A DNA stretch of 64,000 nt from Spirochaetaceae bacterium. Lineage in GTDB: Bacteria; Spirochaetota; Spirochaetia; Treponematales; Treponemataceae. A program made the translations under genes and the position numbers. The notes under the pieces are model-generated. The model did not search any database. It had not been told where the DNA came from and saw only the letters and a list, made by a program, of their open reading frames with translations. This document shows positions 50,508 to 60,041 of the stretch, in pieces; position 1 is the stretch's first letter; the number at the start of each line of letters is the position of its first letter. The stretch spans positions 1 to 64,000 of the forward strand of contig JAFZVC010000065.1 in the NCBI GenBank assembly GCA_017618015.1. Direction: 5' to 3'.

Positions 50508-53143
50508 TTGTTGCCTCTTACTGTGACGAAAAGAAGGATAACAGCCTGAATGATAAACGTCATGTCGGGATTCATGCTGCCCGTCAGAACTGTTTTTTCG
50601 CATCCTGTGTAGATGAAAGAGAGCACGAGCACAGACGGAATGAGCATAAGCGGTTTTTTATCCGCGATAAGGGCAGCTGTGAGCGCGTTCCAGCCGAAGC
50701 CGGAGTAAAAACCGGAATGGCACGTAAAATGCGTACCCGTAACAGCAAAAAAGCCACACAATCCGTGGAGAGCACCGGAAAGAAGCATGCCGCAAGTAAA
50801 GTTACGCCGTACATTAAAGCCGCTTAATTTCGCGAAAACAGGAGCTGTACCCGTGATTCGGAATACCCTGCCCTTTTTTGTTTTAACAAGGATATAAAGA
50901 AGGAACGCAGCAAGAGCGAGCACCACAAAAACTGAGATATTAAGCGAAGACGGCTTAAGGATATGCGGAAGCCGGAAACATTCATTAAGGAACGGAGTCG
51001 CAAGCAAGTTGCCGTTTTTCGCACGGAAAACATTCGTTATGGCACTGTCGATGCACGGAATAACCGCGCCTGAAAGCAAAAATGACGATAAAAGGACTTC
51101 TATATTCCTGCGTGTCTTAAGAACAGCAGGAACAGCCATCATCGCGGCACCAGCGGCGGCGGAAAAAGCCGCCACAATTATCAGGATAGGTACGGCGGCA
51201 GCAGCAGGAAGTTCCGGAAGATACCCAAGCGCAAGTGCTGCGACGAATCCGCCGGCATAAACCTGACCTTCGCCGCCAAGATTTATTGAGCCAGCAGTTA
51301 TTGAACTATAAGCTCCGACCGCCGCCGCTAAAAGCAAAGTCGCCGTGTTGAGCCAGTTCCCCGCGAAAAAAGCAGAAGAGACAGGCGCGGCAAAAAACGA
51401 AAGAAGCGTCTGCCACGGATTTTTCGCCATAATAAGGATAAGGACGGCTGCCGCCACAAAGCCAGAAACGAGCGCATAAAGCGGATGAAGGTTAAATGTG
51501 CGTTTTTTAGAAGCTAATAGCTCCCGTTTCCCGGTTCGTTCTGGCTCGCCAGACGTGATTATTTCTGGTTTCACACGATCGTGTGCGGCAGCCTCGGCTT
51601 TTTCAAGCACTCCAGAGACAAGCTTGTATTTTATATCTGCGATTTTTTCAACTTCGGAGCCTTCCGTTGAAAGAACCAATACTGCCGCGCCTTTTTGCGC
51701 CTCTGACTTTATCCGGTGCAAAATTGCGGATGTGCGCCGCCTGTCCAGTCCGTAAACTGGATTCGCAAAAATCAGGAGAGGTATTTTTTTCTGACCGCCC
51801 GTAAAATGTCCGCTGGAAGCATGCACGCCGGGGGCTTCATGGCTTCCGTCCGCATCTTGTTCCTTGTACAGTTCGCGCTCAATGACGAGGCTCTGGAGCA
51901 TTCCACCGGAAAGGTTCACAACAGGTTCATCTGGCAAGATATCAACCCCGGAAGCGTCAATTATGCTTGTTTCTTTTCCGTAGCGGGCGGTCAAAATGTC
52001 GCGGACGGAAAGAAGCGGCGACGAAGCTCTGTGCGTCTTGTCTGACGGCACGATGCCTGCTCCAAGTTCACGGAGCATTGACGGCGTAAGACGTTTGCAA
52101 GGCGCGCCCATCAGGCTGATTTCCCCTGAAACAGGATATTCGTTCATGCCTGTGACGATATCTTCCAGAGTTTCAAGCCCCGCTTCTTTTTGTCCTGTAA
52201 TGCACGTTATTACGCCGCTTTGAACAGCAAACGATACGTCGTAAAGGGAAGCTTTTCTGTACGGGGCAGCGGAAACGCCATCAAACTGTAGGATTTCGTC
52301 GCCGCGCGCGTCAGAAAGCGGAACCTTACTAGAATCAGTAATGTTATTGGAAACTGTGCTCGAAGTCCCTGCGGACGCGGCTTCACCAAACATCGCGCTG
52401 TATATTTTTTTGACGCAACCGTCTTCGTCAGCTTTTTTAAGTTCATCAGCTTCATAGCGCGCGGAAACTATTCCGTCGCGCAGGACATAAACCGCGTCGG
52501 AATAGCGGACGGCTTCTTTTATGTCATGCGTTATAAAGATGACGCAAAGGCCGTCGCGCGCAGCTTCAGAAAGGCTTTCAAAAAGCGAGGCACGCTCATT
52601 GCCGGAAAGCGTCGCGGAAGGCTCGTCAAGAATAAGAAAATCGGGGTTTCTGTATAGCGCGGAAAGAAAAGCGGCGTAAAAACGCTCCTGCGCCGTAAGA
52701 TTAAATGTTTTTTTGTTTAGAATTTCACCGGTATTCCATTGACGGCAAAGGGATTCCAGTTCTTTCCGCGCCGCACCGCGTCTTATAATGCCGGAATGAC
52801 CGGCTGGCTCCGCGCCAAGAATGCAGTTGTCAAGCACCGAAACGCCGTCTACAAGTTCTGGAATCTGGTTTACGGCGGCGATACGGCAAACTTCGGCTGG
52901 AGAGCGGTCGATTTCCGCTCCGTCAAGAAGTAGTTTTCCGCTGTCCGGACGCAAACTGCCTATGAGCACGGACGCGAGCGTCGTTTTTCCTGCTCCGTTT
53001 TCGCCCAAGAGCGCATAAATACGACCGCCCTCGAATGAAAGAGAAACTTCATCGAGGACCGTTTTTCGAGGATAGCTTTTTGAAATTTTATATGCGGAAA
53101 GTATCGCCATAAACGAAAAAAAAGCGTAAATGCCGGAAAGCAC
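50504..53143 (-). CDS. Fused ABC ATPase (two NBDs) and permease, BMP/nucleoside type
   Basis: One 879-residue chain carries NBD1 (about 15-245, Walker A GENGAGKTT, Walker B FLILDEPSA, degenerate signature NLTAQE), NBD2 (about 285-515, degenerate Walker A GQKEAGLE, signature LSGGMLQ, Walker B lacking the catalytic Glu: LLIFANPVYGLD) and a permease (about 560-875, with AGSINLGGEGQVYAGG). Relatives usually have ATPase and permease as separate genes. One composite ATP site (Walker A1 with LSGG2) is complete. Start: GTG 53143 behind GGAGGGG, or ATG 53110 after the hairpin. Confidence 0.9.
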   Translation of the reverse strand: MLSGIYAFFSFMAILSAYKISKSYPRKTVLDEVSLSFEGGRIYALLGENGAGKTTLASVLIGSLRPDSGKLLLDGAEIDRSPAEVCRIAAVNQIPELVDGVSVLDNCILGAEPAGHSGIIRRGAARKELESLCRQWNTGEILNKKTFNLTAQERFYAAFLSALYRNPDFLILDEPSATLSGNERASLFESLSEAARDGLCVIFITHDIKEAVRYSDAVYVLRDGIVSARYEADELKKADEDGCVKKIYSAMFGEAASAGTSSTVSNNITDSSKVPLSDARGDEILQFDGVSAAPYRKASLYDVSFAVQSGVITCITGQKEAGLETLEDIVTGMNEYPVSGEISLMGAPCKRLTPSMLRELGAGIVPSDKTHRASSPLLSVRDILTARYGKETSIIDASGVDILPDEPVVNLSGGMLQSLVIERELYKEQDADGSHEAPGVHASSGHFTGGQKKIPLLIFANPVYGLDRRRTSAILHRIKSEAQKGAAVLVLSTEGSEVEKIADIKYKLVSGVLEKAEAAAHDRVKPEIITSGEPERTGKRELLASKKRTFNLHPLYALVSGFVAAAVLILIMAKNPWQTLLSFFAAPVSSAFFAGNWLNTATLLLAAAVGAYSSITAGSINLGGEGQVYAGGFVAALALGYLPELPAAAAVPILIIVAAFSAAAGAAMMAVPAVLKTRRNIEVLLSSFLLSGAVIPCIDSAITNVFRAKNGNLLATPFLNECFRLPHILKPSSLNISVFVVLALAAFLLYILVKTKKGRVFRITGTAPVFAKLSGFNVRRNFTCGMLLSGALHGLCGFFAVTGTHFTCHSGFYSGFGWNALTAALIADKKPLMLIPSVLVLSFIYTGCEKTVLTGSMNPDMTFIIQAVILLFVTVRGNK

Positions 53144-53158
53144 AAAAACCCCTCCGGC
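53116..53158 (-). terminator. Hairpin with T tract at the start of the fused ABC gene
   Basis: On the minus strand GCCGGA-N15-TCCGGC, then eight bases and eight T residues. It sits at the very start of the transporter gene and includes its GGAGGGG site, so it may attenuate read-through from the BMP gene. Confidence 0.5.
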
Positions 53159-53175
53159 TTTTACTTACAATTCGG

Positions 53176-53291
53176 TACGCGCCGGGGTGCAGGGGCGGCG
53201 AAGCCGGTCTGGCAGAGTTGCGACGCAATGCTCTGCCAGACCAAGCGTTAGCGGGCCCCGCAAGCCCGGAAAACCGATGTATCTACGCGCC
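53176..53291. repeat. GC-rich structured element C with flanking 8-bp repeats
   Basis: A 12-bp perfect inverted repeat GGTCTGGCAGAG/CTCTGCCAGACC lies inside outer arms GGGGC/GCCCC and CCGGG/CCCGG. TACGCGCC occurs at both edges (53176-53183 and 53284-53291). It lies between the BMP gene and its transporter. Confidence 0.6.
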
Positions 53292-53298
53292 AAATTAA

Positions 53299-54366
53299 TT
53301 ACGGAGAAGGAAGGAGAAGATCTCCGTTTTTAATCAGTGCGTATTCTTTAGCAATCGTCGCGCGGACATCGTCCGGCACGGAGGAAATATAAACAGGGTC
53401 ATCCTCCACGAATGCAATGTAACCTTCTTTAATGCCGACAGTTTCTGCCGTTCCGTATTTCACCGTTTTTTCAAGATATTTTGTCGTCATCTCGTAAGAC
53501 ATTTTGTCCTGAGCCATCGTCGTACTGGAGATTACGTATCCCGGTGCTTTTGAATAGCCGTTGTCGTCGAACCATGCGATATAAAATCCTGCTTTCTGTG
53601 CAGAAGAAATAACTCCCTGGGAAGCACCGCCAGCAATCGGCAGGATTACGTCCGTCCCGGAAGCATAAAGCGCATCGGCAAGCTCCATGCCTTTTGACGC
53701 GTCGTACCAGTTGCCTACGACGACGAACTCAACTTCTGTGTCAGGAACTGCGGCTCTTGCGCCTTCAATGTATGACGGGAAGATTATGTCGTTCATAACA
53801 GGATATTCCTGAGCTGCCACAAGCGCGATTTTGTGAGCCGCGTTGGCGTATTCCATGCCAGATGCAGAAACTGTCGCTGCCGCGTAGCCTGCCATAAATG
53901 CCTGCTCACGCTGATTGTAGCGCACTGTCGCAACGGAAGAATTGCCTTCCAGGAAAGCATCCATAAGGATGAACTTTACGTCCGGGAATTGGGCTGTAAG
54001 CGGTGCAACAAGATCGGGGAGCGACGGATTTGAGGAGAGGATCATCGTGTATTCGCCTGATGACGCAAGTGCGGTGAGCTTTCCGCTCCATTCTGACTGG
54101 TTCGTACCGGCTTCGATAATCGTGCATTTTACGGCGTTTTTGCCGTCAGCATGATTCTTTGCGTTAAAGTCGGCAACGGCTTTTTCCGCGCCACTTACGA
54201 GCATTTCATAAACAGGGCTGCCGGAGACGACGCCCGGAACGAATACGGCTATTGATTCTACAGTAGCTTTTTCTGTTTTACATGATGTGATGCCGAGCGC
54301 GCAGACGAGCATAACGGCGCACGCACAGGCCAAAGTTAAAAATCGTTTTATATCAAACTGTTTCAT
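53299..54366 (-). CDS. BMP-family lipoprotein, PnrA/TmpC-like nucleoside-binding protein
   Basis: The 355-residue protein has a signal sequence with lipobox GITSC. The mature part is a two-lobed periplasmic binding fold with BMP landmarks: AVFVPGVVSGSPVYEMLVSGAEKAV, FMAGYAAATVSASG, KIALVAAQEYP, DVILPIAGGASQGVISSA and AWFDDNGYSKAPGYVISSTT. Treponema pallidum TmpC/PnrA of this family binds purine nucleosides. It heads the transporter unit 49620-53143. ATG 54366 is 7 nt after a consensus -10 box. Confidence 0.95.
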   Translation of the reverse strand: MKQFDIKRFLTLACACAVMLVCALGITSCKTEKATVESIAVFVPGVVSGSPVYEMLVSGAEKAVADFNAKNHADGKNAVKCTIIEAGTNQSEWSGKLTALASSGEYTMILSSNPSLPDLVAPLTAQFPDVKFILMDAFLEGNSSVATVRYNQREQAFMAGYAAATVSASGMEYANAAHKIALVAAQEYPVMNDIIFPSYIEGARAAVPDTEVEFVVVGNWYDASKGMELADALYASGTDVILPIAGGASQGVISSAQKAGFYIAWFDDNGYSKAPGYVISSTTMAQDKMSYEMTTKYLEKTVKYGTAETVGIKEGYIAFVEDDPVYISSVPDDVRATIAKEYALIKNGDLLLPSP

Positions 54367-54373
54367 AGGTGCG

Positions 54374-54402
54374 ATTATAGTTTGATATAAAACTAATGTC
54401 AA
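54374..54402 (-). promoter_or_regulatory. Full-consensus promoter, leaderless type, of the BMP operon
   Basis: On the minus strand TTGACA (54402-54397), 17 bp, TATAAT (54379-54374), then CGCACCT and the ATG at 54366. Confidence 0.75.
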
Positions 54403-54567
54403 CAGGTTTCGTTTTTTTATTTGGATTTTAAAAGATTATTTTCATTTTCGCGGATTTTTTCGGGAAGCCGGCTTCAAAGATGAATTTTCCCTCAAGCAAC
54501 CTCGTATAAAATATATGCAGGGATTTTATGAGACTCTGCATAATTTTCTTAAACAGGAGGTCGTATT

Positions 54568-55392
54568 GTGGACGACCGAAAACTAACCCCGGAAGAAAAA
54601 TGGGAACGGGCGACTTTGGCGAATAACTTCATCTTTTACAAGGTAATGCGAAACCACCCGGAGGCATGCAAGCATCTTCTTGAAATATTGCTGAAAGTTA
54701 AGATTGAGCAAATAGACATGCACAACGAGGAAGCTATGGAGGTTGATCCCGAAGCCAAAGGAATCAGGCTGGACGTGTTCGTAAAAGATATAGGCAGGAT
54801 GTATGATGTTGAGCTTCAGGTTACGGATACAAAGGAGCTTCCGGAGCGGGCGCGATACTATCAGGGTTTAATGGACTTGGATTCACTGAAAGCTGGGCAG
54901 AAATACAAAGAGCTCTGCGACTCACATGTTATTTTCATTTGTCTGGAAGATGTATTCCACAATGGGCTTCCGGTGTGTACGTTCGAGAACATCTGCATCG
55001 AGGACGGTAAGACAAAACTTGGAGACAGGGCGTACAAACACTTTTTTTATGCGGAAGCTTGTGCTAAAATGGTCAAAGATGAGGAAGTCAGGAGTTTCTT
55101 CGAGTTTCTAATCTCGAATCGCGCCGGGAACGGATTTACATCTGACCTGAAAGACTTTGTTACAGACGCAAAGCACAATATGCAGTGGAGGCACCAGTTT
55201 ATGACATGGGAACGACAGAGAGCTTATGATTTCGACGATGGAATGATTGCTGGCAAGCAGGAAAAAGCCGTGGAAGCTGCGCAGAATGCCATAGCATTAG
55301 GACTTACACCGCAACAGATTTCACAAATAACCGGGCTTTCCCTGAAAGAAGTTCAGAAGCTTGCGGATGAGCTTAAAGCGATAAAAGCGTAA
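54568..55392 (+). CDS. Rpn-family PD-(D/E)XK protein (putative transposase), copy 1
   Basis: The 274-residue protein begins with GTG behind AGGAGGTCG. The nuclease core reads KGIRLDVFVKDIGRMYDVELQVTDTKELPERARYYQGLMD, with the Asp and Glu-x-Gln of the PD-(D/E)XK site. The C-terminus has helices with LTPQQISQITGLSLKEVQKLADEL, a typical helix-turn-helix-like end. Rpn proteins promote recombination and are abundant in Treponema. A second copy of equal length is at 60042-60866. Confidence 0.9.
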   Translation: MDDRKLTPEEKWERATLANNFIFYKVMRNHPEACKHLLEILLKVKIEQIDMHNEEAMEVDPEAKGIRLDVFVKDIGRMYDVELQVTDTKELPERARYYQGLMDLDSLKAGQKYKELCDSHVIFICLEDVFHNGLPVCTFENICIEDGKTKLGDRAYKHFFYAEACAKMVKDEEVRSFFEFLISNRAGNGFTSDLKDFVTDAKHNMQWRHQFMTWERQRAYDFDDGMIAGKQEKAVEAAQNAIALGLTPQQISQITGLSLKEVQKLADELKAIKA

Positions 55393-55489
55393 CACATTTT
55401 CTGCAAATAATCTGCAAAAACTCAGAGAAACAAACGGAGGCATACGCGCGGGATAACGCTTACCGCGCGGTGATGATGTATACGGTGCT

Positions 55490-55511
55490 AAAAAGCCAAG
55501 CCCGGCTTAGC
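55490..55511 (-). terminator. Terminator of the 1444-residue protein gene
   Basis: On the minus strand GCTAAG-CCGGG-CTTGGC (one G-T pair) is followed by five T residues. The rest of 55393-55573 is GC-rich with further pairings (GCCCGGCT/AGCCGGGC) and no gene. Confidence 0.6.
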
Positions 55512-55573
55512 GTGCAGTGCGGACGACGCGGGGACGGGCTCCACCATTCGAGGCACAGAGCCGGGCGCATTAG

Positions 55574-58500
55574 CTAATTGTCTAGGCACAGAGCTGGAAC
55601 AACGCCGACGTAGTCGACAAAAACGTTCATGCCGTCCGCACCGCCGCTATAGAGAAAGATACGCGCTTTGTTGCTATAATTCGAGCGAGGTGATCGCGAC
55701 CACCAATAACTGCCAGATTGATATGTGTATGTACCGCTCGCCAGCGCGAAATCAGTCGGTCTACGGGTTCGCACATCGTTGTTGTTCAAACCATAAGTAT
55801 TGTTTGTGGCTTCCGTATAACTCAACAAGAAAACATTGTCGTTTGTATCTTCACAAACATAGCTGTTGCTGCTGTCACCTGTACTTGCCACGCTGTTGTC
55901 TACGCTCATCGTCACAATTTTGCTTTGCATCATGCTTGAGAAAGCGGTGTTGTAAAAATCTCCGTTGATATAGCTTCTGATTTCACTGTTAACATAATTA
56001 TTGTCACTTGCGGCATAACGGTAGTTTATCAGTACGTCCTCCGCAAAAAGAAGTTTCTTTCCTGTTCCGTTGTAATCCGTCGTAAGGACACGCCACTTAA
56101 TAGGCTTCACCTTGAAGTATTTGTAGCTTGTGCCGCCCTGTGCGACATCCGTATCATCGCTGTATTTATAACCGGATGTATAAGCTTTTTCTTGCTGCTT
56201 CGCGTACCACGCGCCGTCGCTTCCCATGTAATAGGTGAACGCGCCTACTTGCTTTGAAATGCCTTCTTCTATCGTGACGTTAGCCGCCTTTATTGTCTGT
56301 GGCCAGTCACCAAACAGCACATAAGTTCCGCTCGTTCCGGCAGAACCTGTTGCATCCGCGCCAGTAAGCACAGTATACGACGTTCCTGTGAACGTAAGAT
56401 TTGGCTCTATTCCTTCAAGCGGGTACGAACAGTCGTAAGTAAAGCCGTTATATGCTGCCGTTACGTAGAGCCTGTAATCATCAGGCATCAAGGTAGATGG
56501 CAACGTAATCTTCTTGGAGTTGCCAACAGTCGTACAACCTGGGGTCGAAACAGTTCTGGCACCGCTCTTCAGCTCGACCGTACATTCAATGCTCGATGCC
56601 GGAATCGGGTCATTTGCGCCCGGTTCGTATACAGTTATGTAAATATCTTTCGCGTAGCCAGCATAGAAGCTCGTTACGGTGTTTCCATTCGTAGCAGCAT
56701 CCGTGAATGCAAAGGTCAGGTTACTATTCGGTATATCACCGCCGCTGTACGAACCACCACTTAAGCTGAGAGCAAGCTCTGTGCCGCTTGCATTTACGAC
56801 GTAGTTTTTATCACTGAAGAATACCGTGCTTAACTGAGCTGCCGTAAGTCCGCTGTTAGAAACACCATTTGAAATTGTAATGTTCGTTCCCGGTGACGGA
56901 TCGGTCTGCGTCGTAACACCAATGCGGCTAGCAGCGTCAAGCGCACCGTCAATTGTTATGGATTTGCCGTCAACTAAGTAAACGTTGTTCGTCGTGGCAC
57001 TAGTACCATTCGTATTGCCTGTTACAGTGACTTTACCCCTGACGTCCAGCCCACCAGTAGAGGCAACATATATACCGCCACCGTTCGTTGTTGAATCATT
57101 TCCGGTTACAGAAGTTCCGTCGAGCGTCAAAGTTCCGGCAACATATATACCGCCGCCCAAACCGCCTGATGATGTATCAGTATGATTACCTGTAACCTTA
57201 CAGTTCTTAAGAGTAACATTTGTACCCAAACCGACGTTTAGTCCGCCACCATTATTTCCATTGCCATACGCATTACCGTTTGTTATGGTAAGGTTCTCAA
57301 AAATCACAGGGAATGAGACAGAACCATCAATAGCAACTGTTGACCTGCTGTTTGCACCTCTTGAGAGCTTGTCATTTTCCGGATTCGTTCCTTGAATCGT
57401 TATGGACGAAGGAGCATTAGTGCCGAAGGAACTTCGCGTTATTGATAAACCGTTAGAGTGAGATATCGTTCCGCTTACGTGGATAATATAGTCCGCCGCT
57501 TCGTCCAAGGTTTTAATGCGGTTAAATGCATCTGTCAAAGAATCATACGGACGCGCCTGCGAGCCGTTGCCAGAAGGACTGCCTGCCGGACTGCTGGACG
57601 ATGAGCTTACGTAAATATCCGGGTCAACAGAAAGCTTACCTGCCGAAGTTATTAAGTAGCTTGCGTTTTCAGGCTTGAACTTACCGCTTGCTTTTGCAGG
57701 AGAACCGGTAAAGACTGTCGCATTCTGCGTATAAGTATAGAAGTCAATCAGAGCTTGCGCACCGCTGTACGTAAAGTTGCTTCCGATTTCTATCGACTTG
57801 CCATCTTCAACATATATGTCGTTATAGCCGCTGTTGCCATCGGTTCCTGCTGGAATAGAGGTAGCTCCGTCAAGCTTCAACGAAGCAGATTCCTGATTTC
57901 GTAATGCTATTGCACCGCCCTTTGAAGCAGTGTTACCACTAAAAGTACAAGCATTCAGTACCACAGAACCTTGCCAAATATGTATACCACCGCCACCATC
58001 GCCACCATTCGCTGTATTTCCAGAGAACGTGCTGTTGGTTATGGTTACGTCACCGCCCGCATTCATTACGAACATACCGCCACCGTTGTCATCAGAAGTG
58101 TTGTCGCTAACAGTACATCCGTTCATCTGTAATGTGATATTCGCTTGGGAAACAAGTATACCACCACCACAATAACCCGCAGTATTATCGGTTATAGTAC
58201 AGTTTGTAAGAGAAACATTCGCGCCACCTTCTATAGCCAGACCACCACCGTCTTCGGCATAACCGCCTGTTATAGTGATATCGCGCATTGTAAGTTTTGC
58301 ACCACTATTAACCCGGATAACACTTCCTGGCGCATCCAAATTTTTCTTTGCATTTATCGTGCGGTTGCCTTCATATCCGATTATGTTGAACGTCTTAACA
58401 GTCGTCTCATCGTCTGTTGTTGCCTTCGGAATCGTGACATAATCGCCCTCTTTAATATCTTCTGGAGTTATGTCGTCAAGCAAGTAAATCTTGAATGTTG

Positions 58501-59908
58501 TTTCATTCCTGTATTCTTCCGCATCGCCATCCAAGAAGTTTTCTATAGCCTGATTAATAGTTCTTAACGGATTGTTCTTAGCACCTGTATACCAATCATA
58601 ACCGCTGTTGCTTACATAGAGTTCTGGCGGTCTCTTTACAGTAACGTTATATACAGATATACGGTCGCTCGGCGTATGATGCTGCGCCTTAGCCCATACA
58701 GTTATTTCTCTGTATATGTTTATATTAAGCTGGATCTCGGCATACATGCCATCGCCACGGTCCCAACAGGCAGAGCTTCCAGTCTCTATTTCTCCGTTTT
58801 GATCGATCAATGTGTAGTGAATGTACAGATAGTCCCCAACATCAGCTCCGTCAAGGCACTTTCCGTTGTGGTAAACTTTCATAATATAAATACCGTCATC
58901 ATTTACATCGACCCTGGCATCAGTAGCTATGTCGAACCACGGGTTCGAGAGCGTTTTTTCATTGTTGCAGGCGTAATCGGTATCGGACTTGAGTCCTTCA
59001 TCATCCTCTATGAAGAGTGTCCATGTCTTATCTTCTCTCGTTTCAGCGACTCTCGTGTAATAGTAAACAGAAACTGCCCCATTGCTTTCTTCAAAAAGAT
59101 CGCCGTCCTCTTTGAGTGGGCGTAAATCTCCCGGTCTTTCCATCGTGAACGACGGGTCCACGTTTGTCATAGCTGCATCGGTATAGAAATGACCGTCAAA
59201 ATCCTCATAACTCTTGAAGTAACGCTTCATGCCGTTTATATCAATGACATGAGTGTCAAACATTACTTCCGTCAAAAGCGACGTAGGCATGTTAAAGCAC
59301 AGAATATACTCAGTTCCGGCTCCGTTCCGCTGAAGCATCGTGCCAAACGGGCCTTCAGGAGCAGAATTAACTCGGAGCGCGAAGGAATACGGATCAAACT
59401 GGCGGCCTCCGGCAATATCTTTAAGTGTGAGCGTACCGCCAATATTGCGCTTTGAAAGATTAAGCTCGCGGGTTCTTAAAAAAGTGTTGGATAAATACAT
59501 ACTAAAGCCGCTATTTCCGTCCATAACGAAAGAAACAGCTGTCGGCGGCTCTGAATTGATAAGTGCGTCGCGATATTCACTTTCAGAATTGTAAGTTGCT
59601 TGTGTAACAGTGGTACCATCGGTCATCTCATAGCGCACTATGAGATTGTAACCGCGCGGATTACGGATTGTTCCGTCAAGCCTATAGCCGCCATAATAGT
59701 TAGAAAATATGCAGTCTTGTCCGTTCGCGTTCTTCGTCGTTCCATACGCAAAGTCAATGTTTTCTATAACAGCATTGTCGAGCTTTTCGACAACAAGATC
59801 CTGGATATTGATGTTAATATACTCGCAGGAAACAACAGTGAGCGCGAGAAGTACACCAATCAAGAGGACAATTGTTTTTTTCAAGAACGGAACGGTAACT
59901 CTTTTCAT
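55574..59908 (-). CDS. Giant beta-helix surface lipoprotein with C-terminal DUF6273-like domain
   Basis: The 1444-residue protein has a signal sequence with lipobox TVVSC. N-terminal Ig-like regions (to about 450) are followed by two DUF1565/beta-helix regions: YVSNSGYDWYTGAKNNPLRTINQAI at about 455 and YVSSSSSSPAGSPSGNGSQARPYDSL at about 780. Each has GGGLAIEGGANVSLTNCTITDN-type PMP-like repeats. The last 230 residues resemble DUF6273 (WRVLTTDYNGTGKKLLFAEDVL, YWWSRSPRSNYSNKARIF, VVPALCLDN). Surface exposure and adhesion or polysaccharide binding are inferred. Ribosome site absent; weak TAGAGT box 6 nt upstream. Confidence 0.88.
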   Translation of the reverse strand: MKRVTVPFLKKTIVLLIGVLLALTVVSCEYININIQDLVVEKLDNAVIENIDFAYGTTKNANGQDCIFSNYYGGYRLDGTIRNPRGYNLIVRYEMTDGTTVTQATYNSESEYRDALINSEPPTAVSFVMDGNSGFSMYLSNTFLRTRELNLSKRNIGGTLTLKDIAGGRQFDPYSFALRVNSAPEGPFGTMLQRNGAGTEYILCFNMPTSLLTEVMFDTHVIDINGMKRYFKSYEDFDGHFYTDAAMTNVDPSFTMERPGDLRPLKEDGDLFEESNGAVSVYYYTRVAETREDKTWTLFIEDDEGLKSDTDYACNNEKTLSNPWFDIATDARVDVNDDGIYIMKVYHNGKCLDGADVGDYLYIHYTLIDQNGEIETGSSACWDRGDGMYAEIQLNINIYREITVWAKAQHHTPSDRISVYNVTVKRPPELYVSNSGYDWYTGAKNNPLRTINQAIENFLDGDAEEYRNETTFKIYLLDDITPEDIKEGDYVTIPKATTDDETTVKTFNIIGYEGNRTINAKKNLDAPGSVIRVNSGAKLTMRDITITGGYAEDGGGLAIEGGANVSLTNCTITDNTAGYCGGGILVSQANITLQMNGCTVSDNTSDDNGGGMFVMNAGGDVTITNSTFSGNTANGGDGGGGIHIWQGSVVLNACTFSGNTASKGGAIALRNQESASLKLDGATSIPAGTDGNSGYNDIYVEDGKSIEIGSNFTYSGAQALIDFYTYTQNATVFTGSPAKASGKFKPENASYLITSAGKLSVDPDIYVSSSSSSPAGSPSGNGSQARPYDSLTDAFNRIKTLDEAADYIIHVSGTISHSNGLSITRSSFGTNAPSSITIQGTNPENDKLSRGANSRSTVAIDGSVSFPVIFENLTITNGNAYGNGNNGGGLNVGLGTNVTLKNCKVTGNHTDTSSGGLGGGIYVAGTLTLDGTSVTGNDSTTNGGGIYVASTGGLDVRGKVTVTGNTNGTSATTNNVYLVDGKSITIDGALDAASRIGVTTQTDPSPGTNITISNGVSNSGLTAAQLSTVFFSDKNYVVNASGTELALSLSGGSYSGGDIPNSNLTFAFTDAATNGNTVTSFYAGYAKDIYITVYEPGANDPIPASSIECTVELKSGARTVSTPGCTTVGNSKKITLPSTLMPDDYRLYVTAAYNGFTYDCSYPLEGIEPNLTFTGTSYTVLTGADATGSAGTSGTYVLFGDWPQTIKAANVTIEEGISKQVGAFTYYMGSDGAWYAKQQEKAYTSGYKYSDDTDVAQGGTSYKYFKVKPIKWRVLTTDYNGTGKKLLFAEDVLINYRYAASDNNYVNSEIRSYINGDFYNTAFSSMMQSKIVTMSVDNSVASTGDSSNSYVCEDTNDNVFLLSYTEATNNTYGLNNNDVRTRRPTDFALASGTYTYQSGSYWWSRSPRSNYSNKARIFLYSGGADGMNVFVDYVGVVPALCLDN

Positions 59909-60041
59909 AATAAAACTCTAAACAAAACTTAAAACCGGCGGATTCGGGCAATTTAAACGAATCCATAGTGTATTTTAACACAGAATAAATAGATTTTCCA
60001 GATTTTTGTCGAATATTGACGGAAAATCGCCACAATCTACA

